A stretch of 64,000 nt of DNA from Marsupella aquatica (lineage: Eukaryota > Marchantiophyta). The stretch spans positions 19,592,001 to 19,656,000 of the forward strand of contig OZ316895.1 in assembly GCA_973895155.1 (NCBI GenBank), given 5' to 3'. The translations under genes and the position numbers were made by a program. This document shows, in pieces, positions 1 through 12,014 of the stretch (positions are counted from its first letter, which is position 1; every line of letters begins with the position of its first letter). The notes beneath the pieces are model-generated. The model made no database searches. It was not told where the DNA came from and saw only the letters and a list, made by a program, of their open reading frames with translations.

Positions 1-7
1 ACTATAC

Positions 8-3000
8 CTTGATAACGTCGGTTTGTTCCCGTTTGGCTATCCTGCTGCTCAGAGCTGATGTTCTATGAGTACTCTCCTCCACGTGATGAATACTGTTACG
101 AACAAGGCCAAGTTTGAGACCGATAACTCAATTCGTGATAATCAATCCCATGACATGAAGAAATATCAAGTATTCTACTCACTACCTAGTTGGATCACAG
201 TGGAGTTGTGCTTAAGTCCACTCAATTTATCGGAGATCTTGGAAACATGTGTGTATTTATGAAGGGAGCAACTAAACAACTAGGAAACGAATTTATAATG
301 AGGGAACATGGACTTCAAATTTCTCACCGATCGGAGCTTTGAGGAGATTGTGAAGTTCGTGAACTGTGTGCCCTAGGTCTCCCAGCTGAGGATGAATTGA
401 AAGAAGGACTTCGGCCTAAAATCGATGATTGCAACAGATGTCAACATGCAGTAACATCTTACAAGGTGCTAGTTCTGGTGCAAAACAAGCCAGCATATCC
501 TGAACTACTCCAACCAGCATAGATGTCTCGTCCAAGAACGCCTTCCACGAGGGAGCATACTGCATCAACTGGCCGTCGTCCACAAAGGGCGAAAATGACC
601 AAATGGGTATATTTGGTCGAAAACTTGGTTTTCACACAAGTAGCAGCTGATGTGATATAAACTGTCTAGTGAACCAGGACAACACAACAAACCTAGAGGG
701 AGAACAATCATATGTATCTCCATTGATCTTCACCAGTCTCAAAACTTTCATGGGATATGAACCATAAACTATCAGCTCCTTATATTTACCAGCTCGAGGA
801 GAGCGACTCCGGCGATGTCCGGGTGCTCGTCCTGGGACAGGAGATGTCCCAGAGGACCTAGCCCGAGCAGAACGTCCTGGGCCAGGAGACGATGGAGGAG
901 AACGACCTCGATTGGAGCGCCTTGAGAGAGGGGATAAACGGCGGTTGCGCTGTGGGGAGAAGTTACGACCACGTCTGATGAACCCAAACCATTTTTGTCA
1001 AGATTACCTTTATTTGCAGTGGAGCTGTTAAGCAGTTAACATATATCTTTAAATCGAAATTGAAATTTGACAAGAATTTTTTTAAAGCATTACCAAGAGC
1101 AGGGTTACGTGTGTAGCAAACATACCCAATACGGTCTCGGTCCCTGCTCTCTCTGCGGTCACGATCTTTATCTCCTCTGTCTCGGAAGGAACCATCCCGA
1201 TTTAATGTCTTGCCACTGTTCTTTTTTACTTCATTCACTCGAATAGTTCTCCCACCCAGCACCTGTGGAACAATGACCCAGCATAATTCATCGAGATATA
1301 AGTTTGATCCATATGTTGTCAGGCATAAGATAGTATAATGTGTTTTCGACATTTTCCAATTCTGAAGTTTCTCAGATCTTCAAGACCAGAAATAATCAAT
1401 CAATTTTCGATTTCACTTAAATAACAAAAACGAGTGGTTTGACTGATTGAGGATAGATTCCTGCCTAAGATCATATCGTTTAAAAGAGACTGGAGTGCCA
1501 CTTGTTTTCCTGCATAATACTGTACGGAAAGACTTGGACACTGCATTTTGCATAAACGTTTCAGCAATCGAACGAGTAAGCATGAAGTCAAGAGTAGTGT
1601 TAAGCACCAACTATTTTTTCCTCAGCCAGCTGTGCATCCCAAATGTAAGGTTTCCAGACTCTCGCATTTTGCAATACAAAATCATTTAATCTCCCAGACA
1701 ACTGGAAACAGTTGTGTGGAAGACCATCGAGCCCTCTCAGTTGTGGAGCATAAGTTGTTCAAAAAATATCGGTTGTTCAAGAGGTCGAAAAGCTTACCCC
1801 TCCATCTAAGCCATTTATAGCTTTGGCAGCAGCTCGTGGATTAGTGAAGGTGACAAAACCAAAACCCCTTGACTGTCCAGATTCTCGATCATAAACAATC
1901 TGCATCATAACCAATTCTAATTAATAAAATGATAAAATTGCTGAAGGATTGACTAGTGGAAGACGGAGCTCTCTGCAAAATAACAGCTGCTACTGCTCGA
2001 ACAGAACTACACTATTGACATTTCTTTTTACAATCAAATAGGAAAGGATCTCGTTTCCATACCAGAAACCAGTATTATGCAAACCACACAACAGGAAAAG
2101 TCCTAATACCCGTGCAACTGTAGAGGTCGTAACGTTTTTAAGGAGCATAGCAAACACTCAATGCAAGACAAAGATAAGACAAGCAAATAACTTCTGGTCA
2201 GTATAACTGCAAAACGTAACAGGAAAGTCGGACTCACTAATTTCAAAGGAAGTGAATAGTAGGACTAAATCATGCTATGGACAAGAAAGAGACCACTCAT
2301 AACCGATTGGGATGTCTTCAGAAGAATCTAATCTGTTGAATTCGCATTTTAAAATGTCTGCAGACTCCTCCCCAAATAGCAAATGTATGGTTTGGAAAAG
2401 CCCAATCTGTGCAAAGTACATGCAGAACCCTTGTTCTTTCAACAGCACAAACGTCCATATCATAAAACAATGCACTCACACAATAAGCGGGATGGATAGA
2501 GTCCGCCAACCTAGGAGAACTCCTCGCCCATAACCTTGTTAACTTATATTTTTTGGACAAGCTGTATATATAAACCCATCCTTCAAAGACTGGGGAGACC
2601 TGAGAACAAGAGGCTACTAACATTCAATACTTACCAGATCATGCGCGATTAACATCAGGAGAAGTGGATGGAGTTGAACAAGTGCAGTGCTGTTTGTCTC
2701 CAAAGGAAAAATGAAAAGACAGTTTCCTCAGAATATTTAATGGAAGATATCTGTTGATGAAGAGATTATGCTCAACAACGACAAACTTACAGGAGACCGA
2801 CACCCTTGACCGGTCTGACTTGTCAAGCTTTGAATTTCAACACTGTATGGATCGCAGGATGACTGCCACACAAGAATAGCTGGTGGGTGCTGACCAGTTA
2901 TCCTAAAATCACCACAAACGACAAACCTTGCAATCGCACAGCACTGCTTCCTTAAGCTCACCACCATCCCAGCATTGATATGAAACGCGTAAAAAATTTG

Positions 3001-4182
3001 AAGTATAGTAGACAATTAGTGTACATTGGAGATTAAACGGGCTAACGGAGTGTTCAAGAGATAATTAAGCTGTCTTGGGAAAAAGTTGAATAGAGAGCAC
3101 CATTGCATGTGCATTTAAAAGCTGTGCGAGAGATAAGGCTCTGAGATATCCTGACAAGGAACACACAGTTTCATGAACAGTTGCCCGTCCGAATTACAAC
3201 AATCTTCAGTGATCGAATAAGGAATCACCAGATGGACGTCTGGTTTACACAACCACAAAGCAAGCATAGCCCAAGTCCAAGGATTGCCTACGCATACATG
3301 TCAGATCAGGCTTATGGCTACCAGTACTCACCGAAGGAAAAGGAAAAGAATCAGCTTCTCAAGTCCTCCACTCAGACTGATTATGGACACATCAACTATT
3401 CTCAAACCCTGACGGGCTTCCACATCGAACCCCTTTAGCCTGCCGCAACCATTATTAAAGTAAAACTGAGACGCTGGAGAGCTAGGAGATGAAAGGATGC
3501 CGTCGTCCCAAGAAGCCACAGTCGGTTTTGAATGAACCAGAGTAAAATTGGTCGTGTGGCATACAGATTACCCTCCAATGTAGAAAGACAGGAAAATTCG
3601 AATTGTTAAGAGAGTGGCAGAAGATGATTACTGCTGACTACTCCAGTGAAAGATGACTGCTGTTGACTACTCCAGAGAATCACCAGAAAGTAACCGACCG
3701 CCACAACAAACCACTTCGGTGCTTCAGAGGAAAGAATGTGGTTGCATGCGAATAGAGTGGAAATTGATGAAGCAGCGCAATCAGCCCCCACCACCAATAA
3801 CCAAGTGTTGAAAACGTTTCGAGGATGGGCATGTGAGCCTAAGAGTTCTTCACGTCATGCTGAAATAGTCTTAGCTAGCGCGAAAACAATGATAAAAGCA
3901 CCAGGGAAAAATCCTTGGAGGATAGCCCCGGGTAAATATGACCAGATCTTCACAACCTTTCTGATGGAGATTCTGCAAATAGAAACGTTTTAGTACGGAC
4001 ACTGAGAGCCTTGAACAACGACGACAGCCACAAGAATTGGTCAGAGGGGAGGAAAGGGGTGCAGGCGGAACCTTGATGGAATTGATGTCCCCATATGTCT
4101 CAAAAGCTTTTTGCAGCATATCCTCCGTGCTATCATAAGCGAGACCACCCACATAAACTGAACACTCGTCGTCTTGAGTCAT
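8..4182 (-). CDS. RRM and RS-domain RNA-binding protein (SR-like), 3' end beyond window
   Basis: Probable pre-mRNA splicing or RNA-processing factor of the nucleus. Six exons, all joined in phase by GT-AG introns: 4072-4182, 1798-1899, 1126-1262, 790-974, 328-415, 8-92. Exons 1-3 encode one RRM: the start MTQDDECSVYVGGLAYDSTE contains RNP2 (VYVGGL), and exon 2 carries RNP1 (RGFGFVTF), followed by LGGRTIRVNEV. After the RRM come an RD/RE stretch and then RS and SP dipeptides through exons 3-5 (for example RRSRSPRAG and GRSPS). Exon 6 (starts IHHVEESTHRTS) is less biased and ends at a donor at bases 6-7, so the protein continues past the left edge. Intron 1 is long (about 2.2 kb). The fold and RS tail are secure; the exact SR subfamily is not. 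Some plant proteins of this layout end in a coiled coil, which would lie outside the window. Confidence 0.87.
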
Positions 4183-5400
4183 TTTTCTGAAATTCTTGAT
4201 GTGCCAAAAATATTCTTGAAAGCAGCCAAATTTATTTGAGGATGAAAATCATGTTGTCAACGCTCCTGCGAGGTGTGCGTCCCCACTGTTCATTTTGTGG
4301 GACAAATGCGCCACAAATGCGGATATTCAAAAAGGTTCTCCGAAACTTCAGAATATCCTTCACTTTTCAGCTCTTGAGATTACCGTATGCAAGAGCTCGG
4401 ACAAAATCAACAGTACGCCAAACGAAACGCTCAAGCAGAAACCGAAGCACACTGTTTACAACCGTTACCAAGACCAGAGCAAAAGCAGAACCTAACCTGG
4501 TCAAGAAACAAAAACATATCTCTTGGTCAGTGGTGGCTAAGAGGAAAGAAAAGCTCATTAAAACAGATCCACGGTTCTCATAATGCCCGCCCCTTCTTTA
4601 CTCCGCAAAACTGACCTGACTTCTATCATCCCGTGCACAAGGTTCTGTAATTTTAGCGATAATGTTCTGGCAAAAACGAGACATGCTATGCCTTCCCGTT
4701 CTTCTTTCCGGTGTTTCTTCCTTCTTATTCCTTGTTTAGAAGTAATCGAGCTCCATTACATTCACCACGGGGCGGGGCAGAACTCGTCGCGTGCTGTAAT
4801 AAAATCTAACTCAATTGCCTCGAGGAAAGAAAGCCTTGAAAGTCAAGATTTAACAATTGCAGCAATTGCTTTGGGACCGGATCAAAAGAAGCGTGCGTAT
4901 TGGCAAGAAGAAAAGGTTGGAGGTTGGGAAGGTGGTGGTGATTTACCTGAAGGATCATTACTTCGTCACACCATAGATGATAAATTAGGCAGTCTTGTGC
5001 TCACACGATTGCCACACGACCTTCACGGAAGAAATGCTGACCCTCGTCATCCGCCTCTGCCCTGTTCGCTCATGTAACGAAGAATTTGTTTTGTCGCAGA
5101 TCTATCTCTCTCTGCACACGCAAACTGGCAAACTGTACCAAATCTCTCCAGCCAAGGATTTGTTCTTGTTCCACGCTTCCCGTACAGTACTGTAGTGGTC
5201 ATAAGTCATCATAAGTGCGTGCCCAACTAACTGCCCTAGCCCACCAGCCCACCAGGGTTAGTCCTTAGACACCCATGGTAGAAAATTAGAAATTCACGAC
5301 GAAAATGAGACTCCCTTACTCTTTTTCCTACGACCTGCTGCCAATTTTTCCATTAGTTATACTTTTTCTAAGTGTAACTAGACTGTGAATGATCCCAACT
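4183..5400. other. Upstream region of the RRM/RS gene, no supported gene
   Basis: Sequence upstream of the ATG at 4182. Open frames exist on the plus strand (4236-4583 and 4583-5077), but they show no recognisable domain, no splice-consistent continuation and a biased composition. I treat this as promoter and 5' leader of the minus-strand gene plus spacer. No clear TATA box was recognised. Confidence 0.4.
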
Positions 5401-5405
5401 TTTGG

Positions 5406-6150
5406 GTTGGGTGAATGATAAAGGTATCTGCACTAGGCAAGATGTGAACCTGCCTCATCCCTGTTGGGTGAATGATAAAGGTATCTGCACTAGGCAAGAT
5501 GTGAATCTGCCTCATCCCTGCGACCCCCTCTACCACCCAGCCTGGGGTAGTTGGTTTCCAGACTGATTCGCACAGGTATCTAACCTTATATAAACATTAG
5601 GAATACTGGGCAGTGAGCAGCCAGGTATGGGGCTAATTGGTAGAACACAATAAAGTAATTCTAGTGTAGTTAACTTAAACCACAGGTAATTCTAGTGTAG
5701 TTAACTCAAAGCACAGCTACCCCTTCAAGAGCTATGGGTTATTGAGAGAATCTAAATTTCACTCTTTCAAGTAAAATTTTCCCAAAGTTGTGGAGCAGAC
5801 TGGCACGAAGAGGAAGAATTGAGTGGAATGGAATATGGAAAAAGTGAAAAAGTCTTGGCACAATTTCCCCTTCTATATGGGCAATTGTGGTTTAAAAAGA
5901 TTCAACCATGAACACTTGGTCAGGTTTCAATGTCACAGTCCTAAGTCACCCATGGTAGAAACACAATAAAGTAATTCTAGTGTAGCTAACTTGGAAACAT
6001 TCAGCAATAACATTCTGTCCGGTTCCTATCACATATCTAGCCCAATTGTAGCATCCTTTCCAACCAGTGATATTGAGTTGAGTCTCTTAATTTGCTCCAC
6101 CCCTCCTAGGTAGCGGGGTCTCTTAATTTGCTCCACCCCCTCCTAGGATG
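5406..6150. repeat. Cluster of short direct duplications
   Basis: A 57-bp unit starting GTTGGGTGAATGATAAAGG is present twice in tandem (from 5406 and 5463). A 20-bp motif starting TAATTCTAGTGTAG occurs at 5656, 5687 and, slightly changed, 5972, the last with shared flanking sequence (compare 5641 and 5957). A unit starting GTCTCTTAATTTGCTCC is duplicated at 6082 and 6118 (period 36). No coding potential seen. It looks like repeat-derived spacer that grew by slippage or unequal exchange. Confidence 0.75.
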
Positions 6151-6347
6151 GCTACCACAGTCCTCTTGTCGCTCTTAGTCAGATGTGGATGAGGATGTTG
6201 AGGTTAAGTTGAGGATGATAACATTAGTGCAATGATGAAATCTGGTGGGATGGTGTTGAGACAAGTATTTTTTTAAGTGGCAAATTCTGTCAGATTTTTG
6301 TAGTCTGTTAGCCAAAATTTCAACTAACCACAGACCTTATAAAGATA

Positions 6348-6368
6348 GGGTGGGGGGGTGGGCGGGGG
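6348..6368 (+). other. G-quadruplex-type G-run cluster
   Basis: Four runs of three or more G separated by single T or C bases (GGG, seven G, GGG, five G), in otherwise AT-rich intergenic DNA. This meets the usual G4 pattern with very short loops. No gene promoter is recognised next to it, so any function is inference. Confidence 0.55.
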
Positions 6369-6713
6369 TCTCACTATCCAAAATAAACAAAGGAAGAATA
6401 TTATTAATATCTCCTCCTTTGCAAAATGTAATTTCTATGCAGGTTACCCATGTGTAGCCATTTTTGGAGGCATCTGTTATTTCCACAATCTCTTGCCTGA
6501 AAGTAACCCTTTTTCAAACACTAATTATATACTATGATGTAAATCTGGGCAAGGGTTCAAGAAAACTCAAAGAACTTCCCAGCTGCCACCTGTAATGTTT
6601 TTCTTCATTTTCTGGTCATAGAGCCTTGGTTTTTTGTAAATAATATCAGTGCCATGGTAAGGCAATGGCTGCTATCTCTCTAGCCATACAGAATTCTGAC
6701 ATTAATATGCATT

Positions 6714-7195
6714 GACGAGCCCTATGCCCATGTGTTGCACGACGCAAGGAGGGCCGGCCCATAGGGAGTCGGGCCGGGGCATTTATGGGGTAGTGTGGGG
6801 AAGCACATATGCACCAGGGGTGCCCATTTTCCCCCATCAATGGTCAGGGAAAACAGTCAAACAAATTGAACTATTGTGGATCTTTCCCGCCCAGGAGCTG
6901 TTTTGTATTGGGACTAAGGACGGAAAAACATGAGATCCCTTTATTATAGTTGTAGACGAGCCCTATGTCACTGCATTGCACTGTGCAAGGAGGGCCGACC
7001 CATAGGGAGTCGGGCTAGGGCATTTATGGGGCAGCGGGAAGCACATATGTGTCAAGGGTGCACGTTTCTTTCATCTATGGTTAGGGAAAACAGTTAATCA
7101 AATCCAATGGCTGTGGATACTCCCCACCCAAGAGTTTTTTTTGTATTGGGACAAAAGACTAAAGGATCCCTTATTATATAGTTATAGATAGATAT
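6714..7195. repeat. Tandem pair of a 241-bp unit
   Basis: Two diverged copies start with GACGAGCCCTATG at 6714 and 6955. Both share the order: GCAAGGAGGGCCG, CCCATAGGGAGTCGGG, GCATTTATGGGG, AAGCACATATG, TAGGGAAAACAGT or its variant, TTTTGTATTGGGAC, and a TTATTATA-rich end. The second copy has small deletions. Each contains the near-palindrome CCCATAGGG. No open frame runs through both, so this is probably a non-coding repeat family rather than a gene. Confidence 0.8.
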
Positions 7196-7263
7196 TGCCA
7201 CTTGCTCTAGATTATAAATTCGTCACACTAGCAATTGATAATTAATAAGGTTCAGACCCGCAC

Positions 7264-7641
7264 TCAATCTCGCGACACTCGCGACACCATAACTCTGGTT
7301 GTGAGACCCACCCGAATCCTCTGGCCCCCAACTACGGTAGTGTATCTAGCAGCCGCAGTTACGCCTATGGTAGTGTCTAACCGCGTACTGTAGCAGCGGG
7401 TTTGCACACCGTTCAATGGGGCCAAAATAAGGACAGGTGATTTCGGACCAAGTCCTGTACTCATGTGTTCGGGCTTGTATCTTGTTGCCACCTCGTGCTG
7501 ACTGTGACGGCTGACCTCATGCAAGTACGGGGTGTAATTATGCAATAAACATCTTGGAGTAATGGAGTGCTTCATTATTGTACTCATATGGATGACACCC
7601 AATAAAGGGCTTATCATATGCGATATGGTCACATGACTCAA
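7264..7641 (-). other. Unidentified open frame, 125 codons, probably repeat-derived
   Basis: An open frame on the minus strand between repeats. It has no recognisable domain, transmembrane segment or splice context, and it sits directly beside duplicated sequence. The surrounding DNA (7200-7700) is richer in C and G than its flanks, which may be why the frame stays open. I would not annotate it as a gene without transcript support. Confidence 0.15.
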
Positions 7642-7683
7642 ACTGTGCTGTACCCTGGAGGCGGTCGACGCCTTCTACTGTAG

Positions 7684-8160
7684 CTTGATCGAAACTTAGG
7701 GGGGCTTTGCAAAACTCAGTGACATGTTCCTTGAAGTAAAACTCAGTGACATTTTAGGTTTCATATTTTTGGGATGCAATCTTAGCCATTGCTTGATCCA
7801 AACTTAGGGGGCTTTACAAAACGGTGACAGATTTTAGGTTCCATATGTTCCGGATGCAATCTTAGCCATTCAAATGAGGGACCAGGGTGTACTCTACGTG
7901 AACTAGGTTTGTGGATAACCATTAGATTCTAGCTAATGGGGTCCATGATTTTGGTGGGGATCTGGCTAATGATACTAAAAAAATCTAGCCAGATTTTGCC
8001 AACAGTGGCAAACACTTTCTGGGGAGGTAGAATTTGGCAAAAACTAGCACCTACAAAGAATTTGGCAAAAATTTACACCTAATAAATAAACTGCCTCTAG
8101 ATCCAGATTTCAGGTTTCATATGTTCCAGATGCAATCTTAGTCATTCAAATGAGGGAACG
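7684..8160. repeat. Degenerate internal duplications
   Basis: The block GCTTGATC(G/C)AAACTTAG is present at about 7684 and 7792. The block TTCCATATGTTCCGGATGCA, with following sequence CTTAGCCATTCAAATGAGGG, occurs near 7836 and again changed near 8113. A third partial copy lies near 7757. Copies are diverged and out of register, as in an old tandem array. No gene seen. Confidence 0.65.
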
Positions 8161-8339
8161 ACATACACTCTTTACCTGAACTTGGGGCAACAAAGGACTA
8201 AATAGTCAGATGCTAGTGGGTCCCATTTTTGGTGATGTGTTCCTGTTTCCTTATTAAAACTTAGACCACCTCTAGATCCAATTTTTTAATATTTTTTTGA
8301 CACATTTCAGCTCCAGCATCTTCATTTTAGTGCACTCAA

Positions 8340-8660
8340 TAGTTCAATACTTGTGTGTAGCATAGAAGATGTGTTTGTGTAATGGATATTCTAGCATAAA
8401 AACTATTCTTGCACAAAAGATATGATTGTGCAAAAGATATTAGTATGTAAAAGATCATGCTAGATAAAATTTAGTCGTGCAAAATATGACAAAAAATGTC
8501 ATTGCCAAAGGTGTAGTTATGCAAAAGATGTTGTGGGGGAAGGATTATGTAAAGAAGTTGTATGAAGTTGTCCTTGCTTAAAAGAGATCATTCTACAAAC
8601 AGTTCTTTCAAGATTTCATTGCATAAATGACATTGTTGCATAAAACATGTTATTTAGTAA
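8340..8660. repeat. Array of degenerate 'GCAAAAGAT' motifs
   Basis: A short motif close to TTGTGCAAAAGATAT recurs about every 20-30 bases (GCACAAAAGAT, GTGCAAAAGAT, TATGTAAAAGATC, GTGCAAAATATG, ATGCAAAAGATG and others). It is strongly AT-rich with no open frame. It looks like an old minisatellite. Confidence 0.55.
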
Positions 8661-10360
8661 ATAATAACTTACATAGAAGAGATTACAATGCACAAAATGA
8701 AAGAAAAACACAGTGAATATTGAAAAGCAAACAGAAAACAAGTCAAGAAGTTTTTATTCATTTCAATAGAGCGATGTAAACTCTGGTGAGAAGGGGAAGG
8801 GGAATAAAGGGGAGTACATACTTCTATAGGAGGCGAGAGGGGTACGGATTGAGGAATATTTTGTCCCTTGGATCCTTGCCCCCACACCCCACCCCCCGCC
8901 TTTCTTGTTTTCTTGGGCCTTCCCCTCCCCTTTGTGCTTCATAGTCTTTCCTTGGCAGGCATGTGTCAAATTTTGCAATATGACCATGGTTAAAAAATCA
9001 ATGTGTCATGCCGAGGGACAGTGCCTCTTGTGCACATCGGCATGTCCCTCGCATGCCCGCTAGGTATGTAGTTAGGGCTAGTGTACTACTTGAGTTAGCG
9101 ACATGTTCTTATAGCAAATTCCAGGCATTCTTGAAGAAAACGCGCTTGTTAGTGTGACGCCAATACTTTGCTTGCTTAGGGCACGTCGTTCTTTGTTGGG
9201 TTTCAGTTCTTCTTGAATCGCTGTTGACAGAGCTCAAACAGTGCTCCTCGGTTCCGTACACAGGATTCACACAGTGATTCGTTAGATGCTCCCGATCGAT
9301 CTTTGCATCTCACCAGTTTTTGATTCGATTTCAGTATGTTTGTTTCTCTTACGCCTTTTACAGGCCTTGGAGAGGCCTCATCACCTTATCAGTAGCATGC
9401 TAGCAGCTTGGACAGTGGAGAGGCTGGCACTTCTGGCTCTTCAAGCACGAGTACATCAGGTCCTATTCTGAGTAAAAGACAAGGGGGGGATACAGAGGTT
9501 TACACCTCCACTACGTACATACCACTTCATTTGCTTTTTCTTGGCACTTGTAAATGTGATGGGACTTTTTCTATGCATGTTGGTTGCTAGCAACTTGCAT
9601 ATGTGCATGGTCGGTGCCTTGTATGTTTTGGATACACTATGGCTACGATACTATATGTCACGACAAAGGAACTATTTACTGTAGTCTATTGTGCCAACAA
9701 CCCGGGTTAACGCTTTGGGGCACGCACGACCACCAGTAAAGGTGAGGTTTCGGGCAACGAGGGGTGTATTGGCCCGGGTTAGTCTAAGTCGGACTATATG
9801 TATGTATATCTTTACGTATCTACGGACATCATAGGTATGTTTAACTCCATCGTTGGAAGATACTCACAATTAGTGACTTGGACTAACTCCCGGCTTAGGG
9901 ACTTTCAAGCCATTGCCAACAACCAGAACTGACAACGTATTTAGCATACACTTCCTTAGTTACAATCCCAACCATTAGTCCACACCCGGTACGTCCCTTG
10001 AAATGGTGCCTTTTTCCGAGGCAAGTTATACTCAATACACATGTTACCTAAGCGACTAGTAAGCCTAACTACAGTCGATACCTAGTCTCTACGAGACCCT
10101 ATCTCACACTTGTCCAGCAAACTCAACTCTGGCTCTCATTCCTTAGTGCTCTCTAATCCTACTCAGGCGGGGACTCCCAACGCACCATACAAGCTTCTTC
10201 ACTAAAATAAACCAACAGCATCCGGGCAAAAGGGGGGGTCTTTAATACTACTTGCCAAAGGGTTGGGGAAGATGCTACCTCCCCTGGAAAATCCCTGACT
10301 AAATACCTAACTAGTTGCAACATCCAACTGTCAATAGGCTGGGGCGGTTGACTGCGATAT

Positions 10361-10389
10361 TGTCAATCACCATCACACGTTGATTGACA
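10361..10389. repeat. Perfect 9-bp inverted repeat
   Basis: TGTCAATCA at 10361-10369 is matched by TGATTGACA at 10381-10389 across an 11-base loop. It lies beyond the 3' end of the gag-like minus-strand frames, possibly within the untranslated part of the same decayed element. Confidence 0.5.
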
Positions 10390-10627
10390 TCTACACTACG
10401 TCTGATGGTCCTAATTGGTTTTGTCCTAATTATCCTATCTATTGTGCTGCTAATTGGCGCCTAATGATAGATATTTTGTCACTACAATTAACCCAAAAGA
10501 TGCCATTGTATCGCTCCTGTCCCATGCGGCTGCCTAACCGCCCCCTTCTCTAACCACCCTTCACGTGTGTTATGCTGCTGGCCTAGGGTTTGTCCCATTG
10601 TCGGGTCGGGACCTCTAGCCGCCTTAG

Positions 10628-11371
10628 TCAGAGGCATTTCCCGCCCGGTCCCGCTGGCTCACCAACAGCATAACCCAATCTTGCAAGCCCGCCTGCAAGG
10701 CCTGGTTTCCCGAGCTGCCTCCTCTGCCTCATTGGAGGTCCCTTGTATACTTCTGTTTGTAGACGTGCCACCTCCATGTTGAGTACACCAATCATTTTGA
10801 GGTCAGCCTGGTTCTGTGCCAAGCACTTATCCCAATCGGCGATGATGGTGTTCACCTGCTGGGCCACCTGCACAAACTGGTTGTTTAGATCAGCTAGGCT
10901 TGTAACCTGAGCCGCGAACTCCTCTTCTAGTTGAGCTACAACAGCCTCTAGTCCCTTAAGGTTTGCTTGAACCTTAAGTACTTGGTTTAGTCCATCCCGC
11001 TGATTTGAGACGCGGACTAAATCCTCCTGGTGGGTGGTGGTTGTTGTCTCCAAGCGCTCCACAGTAATTTGGAGGGCCCCGATATCATTTCCCTTGGCCA
11101 TAAGCTCATCTTCCAAGCAGGTCATAAGCCACGGGTGATGATCTAACATGAAGAAGGCCAGTTGGAAGTAATGAGCGACCTGTTGGCCAATATACTCCGC
11201 TAGCTCCCCCGACATGTCTTGACTAAACTTTTGGACCAGGTCGTGGGCTAAGGTACCGGGAAGTACTCGGTATTCCTCCATGGTCTTTGACAAAGGTGCC
11301 TCCACGGCTGGGGCTACGACTTCCTCCGTAGTCTGCATAGGAGAAGAAATGAGTTCCTCAGGTGGTGGCAA
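10628..11371 (-). pseudogene. Gag-like coiled-coil frame of a retroelement
   Basis: Open for 247 codons. Residues 25-80 look globular (for example LAEYIGQQVAHYFQLAFFML). Residues 85-220 are a long heptad-like coiled coil rich in L, V, E, Q and A (EDELMAKGNDIGALQITVE, LKGLEAVVAQLEEEFAAQV). No zinc knuckle or protease motif follows. The coil and the broken frames upstream suggest a gag-type structural protein of a plant retroelement. It could instead be the tail of an unrecognised cellular gene, but no spliced partner exons were found. Confidence 0.45.
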
Positions 11372-11513
11372 AATTGATGGTGGCTACGTTGGAGGCAGCG
11401 GGGGTCCACAACGGGAGGCACGGGCGGTGGCCCCTTGTTCACAATGGTCCCAAACAGAGTAGGTGGCAAGGAAGTGGGTTGCAACCTCAGTTGCAACGGA
11501 GCGGGGTTGGGGT

Positions 11514-12014
11514 TTACCCAAACTTTGGTGGCCGGGGTGCTTGTCGTGCTATCACTAGGGGCGGGGCCGGCGTAAGCCAAGGCTGAGGTGGCAATATTTT
11601 TCCCTCTGACCTCACATTGTTGTTTGTGTCAATCCAGAATGATCGCAATATGACTTTCCAGATAGGTCTTCCCACCGATAAGTAGGCCCGACTTAGCTCG
11701 CTTAAAAGCTCCCCTAAAAACCGGCGACTAAAGAACTTGGCCCAAGTTTGCCGCTTGTACTGCTCCACCTCCATAATTGTGTAGAGGGAGATCTCAAAGC
11801 AAGATTCAATCATGTGCAAGGTGGTCCATATGAAGTTTAGCCACTCCATACAGATCAGGTTGGTACACAAACCTTGCTTGTACCGGTTGTCCGTTTTGCA
11901 CTCTGGCTTGAAGTGCTGGGGAGTATAATCCTTATCCCAAATCCGGAGTTCAACTGACACGGGTCCCGTCGGCAGACAAAAGATCTGGGCTAACGAGTAC
12001 TCCATGAGAGACAA
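11514..12014 (-). pseudogene. Upstream gag-like fragment of the same element
   Basis: A 166-codon open frame with several Trp and aromatic residues (MEWLNFIWTTLHMIE, WAKFFSRRFLGELLSELS). It lies in the same orientation as, and just upstream of, the coiled-coil frame, overlapping the start of another short frame. Between 12480 and 12880 other frames contain further remnants such as FDKILGYIEQQLASRGG and NYNKVRDYITKLYINELKK, separated by stop codons and frame changes. Together they look like one broken polypeptide. Confidence 0.4.

Noticed and set aside
4236-5077. Two plus-strand open frames (115 and 164 codons) upstream of the RRM/RS gene
   Set aside because: No domain, no splice-consistent partner, basic and Ser-rich composition with short overlapping frames on both strands. 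More likely leader or promoter sequence.
8340-8660. CRISPR-like array of spaced repeats
   Set aside because: The motif is short and degenerate with irregular spacing in an intron-bearing nuclear genome; a minisatellite explains it better.
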